Positions 25,775 to 34,066 of a DNA stretch of 64,000 nucleotides are shown here, in pieces. The translations under genes were made by a program, and so were the position numbers. Each line of letters starts with the position of its first letter. The first letter of the stretch is position 1. The DNA is from SLAN01 sp964565375 (GTDB lineage Bacteria; Spirochaetota; Spirochaetia; DSM-27196; SKKC01), in NCBI GenBank assembly GCA_964565375.1, contig CAZMEV010000003.1, forward strand, positions 9,523-73,522, given 5' to 3'. The notes below the pieces were generated by a model. The model was not told where the DNA came from. It made no database searches and saw only the letters and a program-made list of their open reading frames with translations.

Positions 25775-26497
25775 TCAGGAGCGTGCGTTCGCGACGACAT
25801 GCGAGACCGAGCCGTCCGGCTCTGCCGTGAACACGTCGAACGTGCGCTGTGCGAAAATACCGCAGCCGACCACGCCGGGAATGCACTCAAGCTCGCCCTC
25901 GAGCACCGTCGGATCGCCGCGGCCGTCAAGGCGCACATCAAGCAGATGGTTTCCGTTGTCGGTTACAACCGGCCCCATTTTGCCCGAGCCTTCTCTGATC
26001 GTGTATTCAAGTCCCCGGGATGAAAGCTCGCGCGATACAGTGGCGACCGCAAACGGGACAACTTCCACCGGCACCGGAAAAGAAACGCCAAGCGCCTCGA
26101 CATGCTTATCCCGTGTTACGGTAATAGCGACACGCTCGGCGTTGTAGGCGACAACTTTTTCCCGCACGAGCGCAGCCCCTCCACCTTTTATGAGCCTTCC
26201 GGAACCATCGACCTCATCGGCCCCGTCGATTACGAGGTCAAGGGTTGCGTTCACCCGGGGATCAGCGAGGGTGGTCGGTGTGATTCCGGCGCGAAAGCAC
26301 TCGGCTTCCGACTGGCTCGAGGTCACAACCGCGACAATACCGGTGATTTCTCCGGCCGCAATGCGCTCGCCGATCCGGCGAATCGCCCACAACGCAGTAG
26401 ATCCGGTGCCCATACCGATGCGCATATTCGACTGCACGAAATGGTCGGCAGCCTCGACGCCGACCTTCTGTTTTGGATTCATTTGACTGTTCGCCAC
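25775..26497 (-). CDS. rpiA: Ribose 5-phosphate isomerase A
   Basis: The 240-residue protein matches RpiA, which interconverts ribose 5-phosphate and ribulose 5-phosphate in the pentose phosphate pathway. It has the phosphate loop GMGTGSTA, VTSSQSEAE, LVIDGADEVDGSGRLIKGGGAALVREKVV with the catalytic Asp, Glu and Lys, and EGELECIPGVVGCGIF. Length and motifs are normal. It ends 120 bases from convergent era and is read from the same strand as lysS. Confidence 0.96.
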   Translation of the reverse strand: MANSQMNPKQKVGVEAADHFVQSNMRIGMGTGSTALWAIRRIGERIAAGEITGIVAVVTSSQSEAECFRAGITPTTLADPRVNATLDLVIDGADEVDGSGRLIKGGGAALVREKVVAYNAERVAITVTRDKHVEALGVSFPVPVEVVPFAVATVSRELSSRGLEYTIREGSGKMGPVVTDNGNHLLDVRLDGRGDPTVLEGELECIPGVVGCGIFAQRTFDVFTAEPDGSVSHVVANARS

Positions 26498-26613
26498 GAC
26501 GGCTCTCCTTTCACGTTCCTGTTCGAACTGTTTCCCGCCTCGTCTCCATGCACGTTCACTCGTGATGCACGCTCACACATGACGTACGATTTCGTGTAGT
26601 GTCCGTTTGCGCA

Positions 26614-28215
26614 CTAATTTCGATACGGGGCGAATATATCGAGTACCGTTTCCTTACCGAGAGTCTTCAGGAATCCTGCCAGCCGCGGCCCCTTTTCCTT
26701 TCCTACAAGCACGTAGTACAGCGACGTGAAGAAATCGGCGGGCTCAACTCCATGCGCCCTCGCGGTATCGTAGATGACCGTCTGCAGACTCTTATCATCG
26801 TGCTCTTCGAACCGCGCCTCGATTTCCTCGGCAAGTGCACGTAACGCAGCAAGATGGTCCGGCTCGAGCGATACCGGCTCGTCGGCCGACGACTTCAGGG
26901 TAAAGCGGAAATCCTCGGGCGCATGGTTCTCGATCCAGAACCATGCGCACTCGGCACGCACCCGGGCGCGATCGCGGTCGGCGCCCTCGAGTCCACCGAA
27001 ACGGTCGAGCGCTTTCTCGATATCGCCTGCCGTAATAAGAAGCAGGTTACAGAGGTGGCGGAAGGGCACCTGCCGTGGCGCGGCCTGCGGGGGAACATCA
27101 ACCTGAGATAACTCGTAAATGCGCGATTCTTTGAGCCGCTTTTTCTCACCCACTTCCTCGAGGCCAAAGTAGATCCGCTCGCACCGGTCATAGTCCTCGT
27201 AGATTTTGATGGCATCCAGGTCAAAGCTGATCGCGAACTCTGCGTTGGGCCGGGTTCCCGCGAAAAGATAGCGGACTATTTCCGGTTGATACACCTGAAG
27301 CACATCGTCGATTGCAACGACATCGCCGGAGGAAGAACTGATTTTGCCGCCCATGCCTTTAATGCTTAAGAAATCATACTTGAAACTTACCGGAGCACTG
27401 TAGTCATAGACCTTTGCCGCAATATCCTTCGCGGTATCGTAGCTTCCGCCGGCCGAGTGATGTTCCTTTCCTGCAGGTTCGAAATCAACACGTTCGTAGG
27501 CCCAGCGCATAGGCCAGTCCACGCGCCATGGAAGCTTAACGCATCCCGCGGTTCGAATATCCACCGTTTCGGTGTTGCCCGTATCTTCACACCGATAGGT
27601 CAAATTCCACTCGCCGTCCCAGTCGAGAACGGTGGTGTTGTCCCGCCCGTTGAAGCGACTGAATACGCTCACCGGCCACCATTCTTCGGGAAGCGGGCTC
27701 GTACGATGCTCATTGAGTACACCACGAATCTCATCCCTGTGCTCGAGCGCACGCCGTATTCCCTCGGCGTAGTCTCCCCGCTGATATCGCTCAGCCTGAT
27801 ACAGATACTCCGGCCGGATACCAAGTTTCGGCAGCACCTTTTCAATACGGCGCTCGTGGGCTCTCGCATAGCTTTCGGTTTCGCCCCATGGGTCCGGCAC
27901 CTTCGTAATGGGAAGGCGAAGATGCTCGGCAAATCCTTCGGGATCCGGAACGTTTTTCGGCACCTTGCGGAACACGTCATAGTCGTCCCATGAGTAGATA
28001 AATCGCACCGGTTCGCCCTGATCCTGAAGCGCCCGGGCGACCAGTTCAACGGTGATGATTTCGCGGAAATTGCCTATATGTATGGTCCCCGATGGAGTAA
28101 TGCCCGATGCACAGGTATACTGCTTTCGGCCGGTTCGCTCGAGGTTCCGTTCACCGGTAATACGAGCGGCGTAGTTGTCGGCCCAGTGTGTGGCCTTATT
28201 CGTCTGTGCTGCCAT
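26614..28215 (-). CDS. lysS: Class I lysyl-tRNA synthetase
   Basis: The 533-residue protein is the archaeal-type class I LysRS: a HIGH-equivalent in PSGTIHIGNFREIITV (46-49), and GKISSSSG as the KMSKS-equivalent after FLSIKGMGG. Most bacteria use an unrelated class II enzyme, while spirochaetes such as Treponema and Borrelia have this class I form, so the gene supports the taxonomic placement. A helical C-terminal anticodon-binding part ends in VLDIFAPYRN. It charges tRNA-Lys in the cytoplasm. It is divergent from rlpA with 68 bases between starts. Confidence 0.96.
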   Translation of the reverse strand: MAAQTNKATHWADNYAARITGERNLERTGRKQYTCASGITPSGTIHIGNFREIITVELVARALQDQGEPVRFIYSWDDYDVFRKVPKNVPDPEGFAEHLRLPITKVPDPWGETESYARAHERRIEKVLPKLGIRPEYLYQAERYQRGDYAEGIRRALEHRDEIRGVLNEHRTSPLPEEWWPVSVFSRFNGRDNTTVLDWDGEWNLTYRCEDTGNTETVDIRTAGCVKLPWRVDWPMRWAYERVDFEPAGKEHHSAGGSYDTAKDIAAKVYDYSAPVSFKYDFLSIKGMGGKISSSSGDVVAIDDVLQVYQPEIVRYLFAGTRPNAEFAISFDLDAIKIYEDYDRCERIYFGLEEVGEKKRLKESRIYELSQVDVPPQAAPRQVPFRHLCNLLLITAGDIEKALDRFGGLEGADRDRARVRAECAWFWIENHAPEDFRFTLKSSADEPVSLEPDHLAALRALAEEIEARFEEHDDKSLQTVIYDTARAHGVEPADFFTSLYYVLVGKEKGPRLAGFLKTLGKETVLDIFAPYRN

Positions 28216-28282
28216 GCGGCAGAGTATAGACGCCAGCGCTTCAGAGCGTAAACTGCATAACCGTCATGCCGATACTCGCAAT

Positions 28283-28906
28283 GTGAGGTACACAATTACA
28301 GTTATACTCACGGTTCTTCTGATCATAATTTTCCCGGCCTCCGCGCAGGAAAGCGGGCTTTCGGACAATAATGACAATGCCTGCGACGATTGGATCGAAA
28401 CGACCGCCGGTTGGTACGGTGTACGGCACCAGGGGCAGCTAATGGCTTCCGGTGAGCCGTTCGACCGACGGGAACCGACAGCGGCGCACCGAACACTGCC
28501 GCTTGGAACCGAAGTAAGAGTAAAGAATCCCGAAACCGCCGATACAGTCACCGTACGCATAGCTGACCGGGGGCCTTTCACCGGGACCCGCACGATAGAT
28601 CTCTCCCAGGCGGCGGCGGAAGAACTCGGCATAACCCATAAAACCGAATCCTCCGTGAAACTATGCATCAGGGACGCTGAGAAGGCGGTAACACTGTTGC
28701 AGGTATCCTCGTTCGCGCAGCAGTTAAACGCCTACCGTACCCGTGACGTCCTTCGCGAACGGGGGTATGACTCCAGAGTGCTCCATAACGAAGATTTGTT
28801 CCGGGTGCTTGTCGAGGTGCCCCCTCACCGGTCAGTGGACGAGGTGCGAAGCGAGCTGCATGAAGCGGGGTTTCCCGGAGCCTTTCCGTATCGGGGTCCG
28901 CGGTGA
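28283..28906 (+). CDS. rlpA: RlpA-like septal ring protein with SPOR domain
   Basis: About 207 residues from GTG 28283, which gives a clean signal peptide (TVILTVLLIIIFPASAQ). A double-psi beta-barrel follows: GWYGVRHQGQLMASGEPFD, LPLGTEVRVKNPETAD and IADRGPFTGTRTIDLSQAAAEELG, with the catalytic-type Asp and His/Arg positions of RlpA. A C-terminal SPOR domain (LLQVSSFAQQLNAYRTRDVLRERGYD) binds denuded peptidoglycan at the septum. In other bacteria RlpA is a lytic transglycosylase of glycan strands. There is no lipobox, unlike classic RlpA. Confidence 0.87.
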   Translation: MRYTITVILTVLLIIIFPASAQESGLSDNNDNACDDWIETTAGWYGVRHQGQLMASGEPFDRREPTAAHRTLPLGTEVRVKNPETADTVTVRIADRGPFTGTRTIDLSQAAAEELGITHKTESSVKLCIRDAEKAVTLLQVSSFAQQLNAYRTRDVLRERGYDSRVLHNEDLFRVLVEVPPHRSVDEVRSELHEAGFPGAFPYRGPR

Positions 28907-29027
28907 GCACCGTCGTAGGAGTACAGGCGAAGGCGCGGCGCCGGCAGAAGATCGGTCTGCCGCGTCAGTTCAGGGTTCACGCGAGACCGAAGCGGTCGCT
29001 TGCGTAGAGACGAAGCGGAGGCTACCC

Positions 29028-29822
29028 TTGGCACTACCCATGAAAAACGCAACAGCATTTGTAACCGGCGCTTCGCGTGGTCTTGGAAAGGCGATCGTCA
29101 GCGCGCTTGTGAAAGCAGGTTTCTCCGACATTATCGCGATTTCCCGTTCGAGCAATCGCTCTACGGAAGAAACGAAGGGCGAATCCGGGGGAAACATTGA
29201 GTGGGTGAGCGCCGATCTCGCCTCGGAATCAGCGGCTCGCGAAACGCTCGTTCCCGTCTTTCAAAGGTATAACGCCAACTCAAGAGATCCGATCGTGCTC
29301 ATAAATAATGCGGGTATCATTGAGCCGATCGGCCCTTTGGGCACTGTCGATTCGGACAGCATTGAGCGGAACCTGCATGTCAATCTTACGGCTCCGGCCC
29401 TTCTGTGCAACGAGTTCCTGCGAGTATTCGCAGACACGGAAAGCCGGCGCGTGATCATAAATGTAACCTCCGGACTCGCAAAGCGAACCATGACCGGGGT
29501 GGCATCGTACAGCACATCAAAAGCCGGACTCGACATGCTTACTGCGGCTATTGCCACCGAGCAGACAGAACGTGCCGCAGGCAGCAGGGGCAGCGCGCCG
29601 GCGGTGGAAGCGTACGGTGTTTCGCCCGGCACTGTTGCTACTGATATGCAGAAGACGCTCCGCGCCTCAAGCGAATCCGACCTTCCCGCACGCTCGAAAT
29701 TCGTGGCGCTGTTCGAACAGGGAGAGTTGTACACACCTGAGTATTCGAGCAATAAAATCGTGAATCTTGTTCTTAACCCGGGCGTGAACTCCGGGAGCGT
29801 GGTGCACGTTCGCGACCTTTAA
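29028..29822 (+). CDS. Short-chain dehydrogenase/reductase, sepiapterin/benzil reductase-like
   Basis: The 264-residue protein has the Rossmann motif TGASRGLGKAI, NNAG, and the catalytic Ser and YxxxK (TSGLAKRTMTGVASYSTSKAG). LINNAGIIEPIGPLGTVDSDSIERNLHVNL resembles sepiapterin reductase or YueD-type benzil reductases. It should reduce a carbonyl with NADPH. GGAGG lies six bases ahead of the TTG at 29028, which makes that codon the likely start instead of the ATG at 29040. Its 3' end overlaps the convergent methyltransferase gene by 50 bases. Confidence 0.88.
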   Translation: MALPMKNATAFVTGASRGLGKAIVSALVKAGFSDIIAISRSSNRSTEETKGESGGNIEWVSADLASESAARETLVPVFQRYNANSRDPIVLINNAGIIEPIGPLGTVDSDSIERNLHVNLTAPALLCNEFLRVFADTESRRVIINVTSGLAKRTMTGVASYSTSKAGLDMLTAAIATEQTERAAGSRGSAPAVEAYGVSPGTVATDMQKTLRASSESDLPARSKFVALFEQGELYTPEYSSNKIVNLVLNPGVNSGSVVHVRDL

Positions 29823-30564
29823 AGGGTTGAAATATCCCGATCCAGTCGGGACGGCTGTGACTCGGAGGATTTTCAAAAAAATCGCCATATGCCGCCGCAA
29901 GTTGCAGCCCGGCGTTCTGTGCGAGTTCGCATAAACGGTCGGGGTCATGGATGCGAAGATGCAGCTTTGACACCACCGGCTCTTCATCAGTTTCCGTGTC
30001 GGGAATAAAATACCAGACGATCCGCTCGAATCCCGCTTCAGGGAACTGTCGCGTCTCATACCATTCAACTGTCTGTCCGTACCGGTGGCTGGAAAACGTT
30101 CCACGACTTGTAAGGAAATCACCAGCCGGCGCCAGACCGCTGCCGAATCGAAAAAGGTGAAGCGCAAATACTCCTTGGCCGGCGAGGTGCTGTCCGACTG
30201 AAGTGAAGAGACGGTGCAGATCTTCATCGGTATGGAGGTGCCCCACTCCATTTAACGGCAGAAGCACTACGTCGAACGTTGTGTCCAGTGCCAGAGCCCG
30301 CATATCGCAGTTATGAAGCGCAAGCTGATCTTCAGGAATTCCGGAGCGGGCAGCTTCCTCCCGCGCAACTGCAAGCATCTGGTCACTGATATCGATACCT
30401 GTGACACGATGGCCGTCTGCAGCAAGTGTAAGGGCTACACGACCCGTTCCACAGGCGAGTTCAAGAATCCGCTGGGGCACAGGTTCAGCGAGCCGACGAT
30501 AGAACGGCAAGTCCTCAGTGACCTGGCGATGGGCATCCGCGTACAGGTGCGCGTGCGCGTACAT
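29773..30564 (-). CDS. Class I SAM-dependent methyltransferase
   Basis: The 263-residue protein has motif I LELACGTGRVALTLA, the acidic SAM-binding loop VTGIDIS, and DVVLLPLNGVGHL as motif IV. It belongs to the broad small-molecule methyltransferase group, and the substrate is unknown. The C-terminus (KGRERAPRSRSSRPG) is Arg/Ser-rich and encoded antisense to the dehydrogenase 3' end, so it may be a non-conserved addition. Confidence 0.85.
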   Translation of the reverse strand: MYAHAHLYADAHRQVTEDLPFYRRLAEPVPQRILELACGTGRVALTLAADGHRVTGIDISDQMLAVAREEAARSGIPEDQLALHNCDMRALALDTTFDVVLLPLNGVGHLHTDEDLHRLFTSVGQHLAGQGVFALHLFRFGSGLAPAGDFLTSRGTFSSHRYGQTVEWYETRQFPEAGFERIVWYFIPDTETDEEPVVSKLHLRIHDPDRLCELAQNAGLQLAAAYGDFFENPPSHSRPDWIGIFQPFKGRERAPRSRSSRPG

Positions 30565-30638
30565 GGCAATACTATTTTACTTGATTTTCAAGCGAACGTG
30601 TTGGGAATAATGTGCAATACTGACTCTCCCGCGGCAGC

Positions 30639-30667
30639 TTGACACCCGATGCGGTAGTGACTACCCT
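30639..30667 (+). promoter_or_regulatory. Candidate promoter of the CAT-anticodon tRNA
   Basis: A perfect TTGACA (30639-30644) is followed 17 bases later by TACCCT (30662-30667), a weak -10. The tRNA begins 20 bases further on. GATGC/GCATC and GGTAG/CTACC can pair across the spacer and may influence start-site choice. Confidence 0.5.
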
Positions 30668-30687
30668 CAGCATCCGTAAATCCTGAC

Positions 30688-30761
30688 GGGCCTATAGCTC
30701 AGCTGGTTAGAGCAACGGACTCATAATCCGTGTGTCGTAGGTTCAAGTCCTACTGGGCCCA
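30688..30761 (+). tRNA. tRNA with anticodon CAT, probably tRNA-Ile2
   Basis: The 74-nt sequence folds as a tRNA: acceptor GGGCCTA/TGGGCCC, D-arm GCTC...GAGC, anticodon arm ACGGA-CTCATAA-TCCGT, T-arm GTAGG-TTCAAGT-CCTAC, discriminator A. CCA is not encoded. A CAT anticodon can mean elongator Met, initiator, or Ile2 with lysidine. The G1-C72 pair excludes the typical initiator. The loop CTCATAA and the GTCGTAGGTTC stretch resemble bacterial Ile2 more than Met, which is a judgement by eye. The 3' third of this gene is repeated in tandem downstream. Confidence 0.9.
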
Positions 30762-30772
30762 ATTGAATCACG

Positions 30773-30797
30773 CCGCTGCGAAAGCAGCGGCTTTTTT
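30773..30797 (+). terminator. Rho-independent terminator of the tRNA
   Basis: CCGCTGC-GAAA-GCAGCGG followed by C and six T. It is a strong hairpin with a GNRA-type loop. Identical copies recur at 30953-30977 and 31108-31132 as part of the repeat. Confidence 0.92.
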
Positions 30798-30978
30798 ACA
30801 GGTGCCCGGTAGGACTTGATCCGGAGCCCCGGCGCGACCGGCAGGGAGCGCGAAACGACACGATGTCGTTTCAGGGGCGCAGGCGGGTCGCAGCGAGCGC
30901 ACACGAAGTGCGCGAGCGAAGACCAAGTCCTACTGGGCCCAATTGAATCACGCCGCTGCGAAAGCAGCGGCTTTTTTA

Positions 30979-31078
30979 NNNNNNNNNNNNNNNNNNNNNN
31001 NNNNNNNNNNNNNNNNNNNNNNNNNNNNNNNNNNNNNNNNNNNNNNNNNNNNNNNNNNNNNNNNNNNNNNNNNNNNNN
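30979..31078. other. Assembly gap of 100 N in the tRNA-derived array
   Basis: Exactly 100 N, the usual placeholder for a gap of unknown length. Identical sequence on both sides shows that the assembly broke in the tandem repeat, so the true number of copies is unknown. Confidence 0.95.
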
Positions 31079-31207
31079 CAAGTCCTACTGGGCCCAATTG
31101 AATCACGCCGCTGCGAAAGCAGCGGCTTTTTTACAGGTGCCCGGTAGGACTTGATCCGGAGCCCCATCCGGTTAACATCGACAGGCTTGTCGGCTATGCT
31201 TGTCGCC

Positions 31208-32722
31208 ATGTCACAGCCCAACATTCTCGTTTTTATGGTCGATCAGCTTGCGGGCACGCTCTTTCCCGACGGCCCGGTCGACTGGCTGCACACCCCGAAT
31301 CTCCGGCGGCTCGCCGACGAGTCTGTCCGCTTTGCCAATGCATACACGCCCTCTCCGCTTTGCGCTCCGGCTCGCGCGAGCTTCATGTCCGGTCAGCTTC
31401 CAGGCCGCACCGGGGTGTATGACAACGGAGCCGAAATGCGGTCAGATACCCCCACGTATGCACATCACCTGCGTCGGCACGGCTATCAGACATATCTGTC
31501 CGGAAAGATGCATTTCGTCGGGCCGGATCAGCTTCATGGATTCGAGAAGAGACTGACCACCGACGTGTATCCGTCCGATTTCGGCTGGACTCCGGATTAC
31601 CGCAAGCCGGGTGAGCGTGCTGACTGGTGGTATCATAATATGGGTTCAGTGACGGGAGCGGGCGTAGCCGAGATTACGAATCAGCTCGAGTTCGACGACG
31701 AAACCGCGCACAACGGCCGCGCAAAAGTGTATGAGCTGGCCCGTGGACAGGACGAACGGCCCTGGATGCTGACTGTGAGTTTCACCCATCCTCACGACCC
31801 GTACGTTGCGAGGCGCAAATACTGGGACCTCTACGAGAACTGCGAGCACCTGATGCCGGAGGTCGGCAGTCTCCCTTACGAGGAACTTGACCCTCATTCA
31901 CAGCGTATTCTTGAGGCGAATGACTGGCGGAATTTCGAAATCACTGATGAGGATATCCGGCGCTCGAGGCGGGCATATCTGGCGAATGTCTCCTATCTCG
32001 ACGAGCAGATCGGCTCCATTCTCGACGCACTCGAGGCAACACGACAGAGAGATAACACCATTATTCTTTTCCTGTCCGACCACGGAGATATGCTCGGAGA
32101 GAAAGGATTGTGGTTCAAGATGTCGCCATTCGAGAACTCGGCGCGTGTTCCACTGCTTATGTCGGTTCCGGGCTTTGATCCTCAAACAATACGCACGCCG
32201 GTTTCCATTATCGACGTGGTACCGACGCTGTCGGAACTGGTCGGTATGAATATGGAAGAGGTTATGCCCTGGACCGATGGAACGAGCCTCGCTCCGCTGT
32301 GTCGCGGCGAATCACGTGAGGAACCGGTTCTCATCGAATATGCAGCCGAAGCATCGTATTCGCCGGTCGTCGCGATTCGAAGCGGCAAATGGAAGTTCAT
32401 TCGCTGCATGCTCGATCCCGACCAGCTATTCGATGTGGAAGAGGATCCTCACGAAATGAACAATCTCGCAGACAATCCGGATTACGAAACAGTACACAAA
32501 GCGCTGTCGGATGAAGTCGAGCGCCGATGGGACCTGCAGCGCTTTGACAGGGAAGTGCGTGAAAATCAGCAGCGGCGACTGACCGTATACGAGGCATTGC
32601 GGTCGGGACACTTCACTTCATGGGACCATCATCCGGTACGGGATGAGAGCGATCGATTCATGCGAAACCACATGGACCTGAATCAGGTCGAGGAGCGAAA
32701 CCGCTTTCCTCGGGGAGAGTAG
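31208..32722 (+). CDS. betC: Choline-sulfatase
   Basis: The 504-residue protein is a type I sulfatase: the formylglycine site LCAPARAS (Cys at about 52), the metal site FMVDQ, and LFLSDHGDMLGEKGLW. The stretch NGAEMRSDTPTYAHHLRRHG and the C-terminal RNHMDLNQVEERNRFPR are marks of choline-sulfatase, which splits choline-O-sulfate into choline and sulfate. Choline can then feed the osmoprotectant glycine betaine or be used as a nutrient. No formylglycine-generating enzyme or bet dehydrogenases lie nearby. ATG 31208 fits the family N-terminus. It begins 42 bases after the tRNA-derived array. Confidence 0.9.
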   Translation: MSQPNILVFMVDQLAGTLFPDGPVDWLHTPNLRRLADESVRFANAYTPSPLCAPARASFMSGQLPGRTGVYDNGAEMRSDTPTYAHHLRRHGYQTYLSGKMHFVGPDQLHGFEKRLTTDVYPSDFGWTPDYRKPGERADWWYHNMGSVTGAGVAEITNQLEFDDETAHNGRAKVYELARGQDERPWMLTVSFTHPHDPYVARRKYWDLYENCEHLMPEVGSLPYEELDPHSQRILEANDWRNFEITDEDIRRSRRAYLANVSYLDEQIGSILDALEATRQRDNTIILFLSDHGDMLGEKGLWFKMSPFENSARVPLLMSVPGFDPQTIRTPVSIIDVVPTLSELVGMNMEEVMPWTDGTSLAPLCRGESREEPVLIEYAAEASYSPVVAIRSGKWKFIRCMLDPDQLFDVEEDPHEMNNLADNPDYETVHKALSDEVERRWDLQRFDREVRENQQRRLTVYEALRSGHFTSWDHHPVRDESDRFMRNHMDLNQVEERNRFPRGE

Positions 32723-32839
32723 TCTCTCCGCGTCCGCGATGCCATGGGCTTCTCGTCAATCCCCGCCAAACTATGTACACTGGCCTTCTTCGTCCTGATT
32801 GTTCCCCGGATACGGGATAAGTAGGGAGCCAAGCCAGCT

Positions 32840-34066
32840 ATGGAATTCGCCTTAATCAGCCTTGCCGGACTCGTCTTCGCCGTAGCAGCGGGGATTCTTG
32901 GAAAACTGAACATTGGCCTTCTGAGTATCGGTGTAGCATACCTCATTGGTATCGCAGCCGGATTCGAGGGCGATGACATCGTGGCAGGCTGGCCCACCCG
33001 GCTTTTCTTCATACTCTTCGGGATGAGCTTTCTCTTCGGAATTCTCAGCGCAAACGGAACACTCGATCTCCTCGTCAAGAGAACCACGGCCTCAGTCAAG
33101 GGGCGTAACCGTCTGCTGCCGCTTCTGCTTCTGTTCGGCTCGGCGGTTCTGTCGGCAATGGGCCCGGGGAATATCGCTACAGTAGCGATAATAAGCCCTC
33201 TTGCACTCGCCTTATCGCGGAGAGAGGGAATCTCCCCCCTGCTCATGGCCATCATGGTAATCCTTGGAGCAAATGCCGGTGGTCTCTCGCCGATTGCGCC
33301 AACCGGAATTATCGCGAACGATCTTGCGCGAAACGAAGGACTCGAAGTAGCGGCCATATTAATGCGCGATATGAGCATTGCAACTCTGCTGTGCGGGGTG
33401 CTTACCTACTTTCTGCTTGGCGGCTGGAAAATACCGAGTCGGGAAGTGAATCATGAGGACACCGTTGGAGCGTTCGACCGCCAGCATCTGCTGACTCTGT
33501 CCGTGGTTGGTGTGGCAATTGGTGCAATCATTTTCGGGGCGAATATCGGGTTGACCGCATTTCTCGCGGCCGGCGTACTGCTTGCACTCGGGGCATCCAC
33601 GGAATCAGAGGCTATAGCGCGTGTGCCGTGGTCGGCCATTCTGCTTGTGTGTGGTGTCGCCCTTTTAATCAGTATCGTTGAAGAAACGGGCGGTATGGAA
33701 CTCCTGACCAGCGCGCTCGGTGCAGCCATGACCGAAGCGACGGTAGGACCGGTCATGACCGTCGTAGCGGGACTTATGTCGCTCGTATCGAGTGCATCCG
33801 GTGTTGTGCTTCCAACACTGATTCCGGCGGTGCCGGGTATTGTTGCCGAAGTCGGGTCGGCAGTTACTCCTGAGGCCCTCATTTCTTCGATCGCAATCGG
33901 ATCACACCTTGCCACGGTGTGCCCGTTTTCTACACTCGGGGCACTTGCGATCGCGGCGGCCGGTGGGACCCAGCGCAACGAGCTGTTTTCAAAACTCATA
34001 CTCGCAGGGTTTCTTTATCTATTTGTCGGCGCGGCGATCAGCTATATCCTTATCACCGTCCTGTAA
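32840..34066 (+). CDS. Ion transporter-superfamily permease (SLC13/MatC-like)
   Basis: The 408-residue protein has about ten to twelve membrane segments and two inverted halves, each with a Ser/Thr/Asn-rich hairpin: GPGNIATVAIISPLALAL and GSHLATVCPFSTLGALA. This fits the SLC13/ArsB-NhaD/MatC group that moves dicarboxylates, sulfate or similar anions. It lies 117 bases downstream of the choline-sulfatase on the same strand, so it could export sulfate or bring in the substrate. That is inference from position only. Its 3' end overlaps the convergent FkbM gene by 48 bases. Confidence 0.83.
   Translation: MEFALISLAGLVFAVAAGILGKLNIGLLSIGVAYLIGIAAGFEGDDIVAGWPTRLFFILFGMSFLFGILSANGTLDLLVKRTTASVKGRNRLLPLLLLFGSAVLSAMGPGNIATVAIISPLALALSRREGISPLLMAIMVILGANAGGLSPIAPTGIIANDLARNEGLEVAAILMRDMSIATLLCGVLTYFLLGGWKIPSREVNHEDTVGAFDRQHLLTLSVVGVAIGAIIFGANIGLTAFLAAGVLLALGASTESEAIARVPWSAILLVCGVALLISIVEETGGMELLTSALGAAMTEATVGPVMTVVAGLMSLVSSASGVVLPTLIPAVPGIVAEVGSAVTPEALISSIAIGSHLATVCPFSTLGALAIAAAGGTQRNELFSKLILAGFLYLFVGAAISYILITVL

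Larger units (their letters stand above)
30744..31165 (+). repeat. Tandem array of the tRNA 3' end plus terminator, 180-bp unit
   Basis: Copies start at 30744 (inside the tRNA T-loop), 30924 and 31079. Each begins with the tRNA 3' end (CAAGTCCTACTGGGCCC) and runs through the terminator to a reverse-complement version of the same T-arm sequence (GGTGCCCGGTAGGACTTG). The full unit also has palindromes GAAACGACA/TGTCGTTTC and GCGCAC/GTGCGC. The second copy runs into a 100-N gap, and the third is truncated after 87 bases at GAGCCCC. No tRNA 5' half is present in the extra copies. Confidence 0.9.

Noticed and set aside
30743..31224. Open frames crossing the 100-N gap near the tRNA
   Set aside because: Translation through N is meaningless, and both strands are repeat and tRNA sequence.
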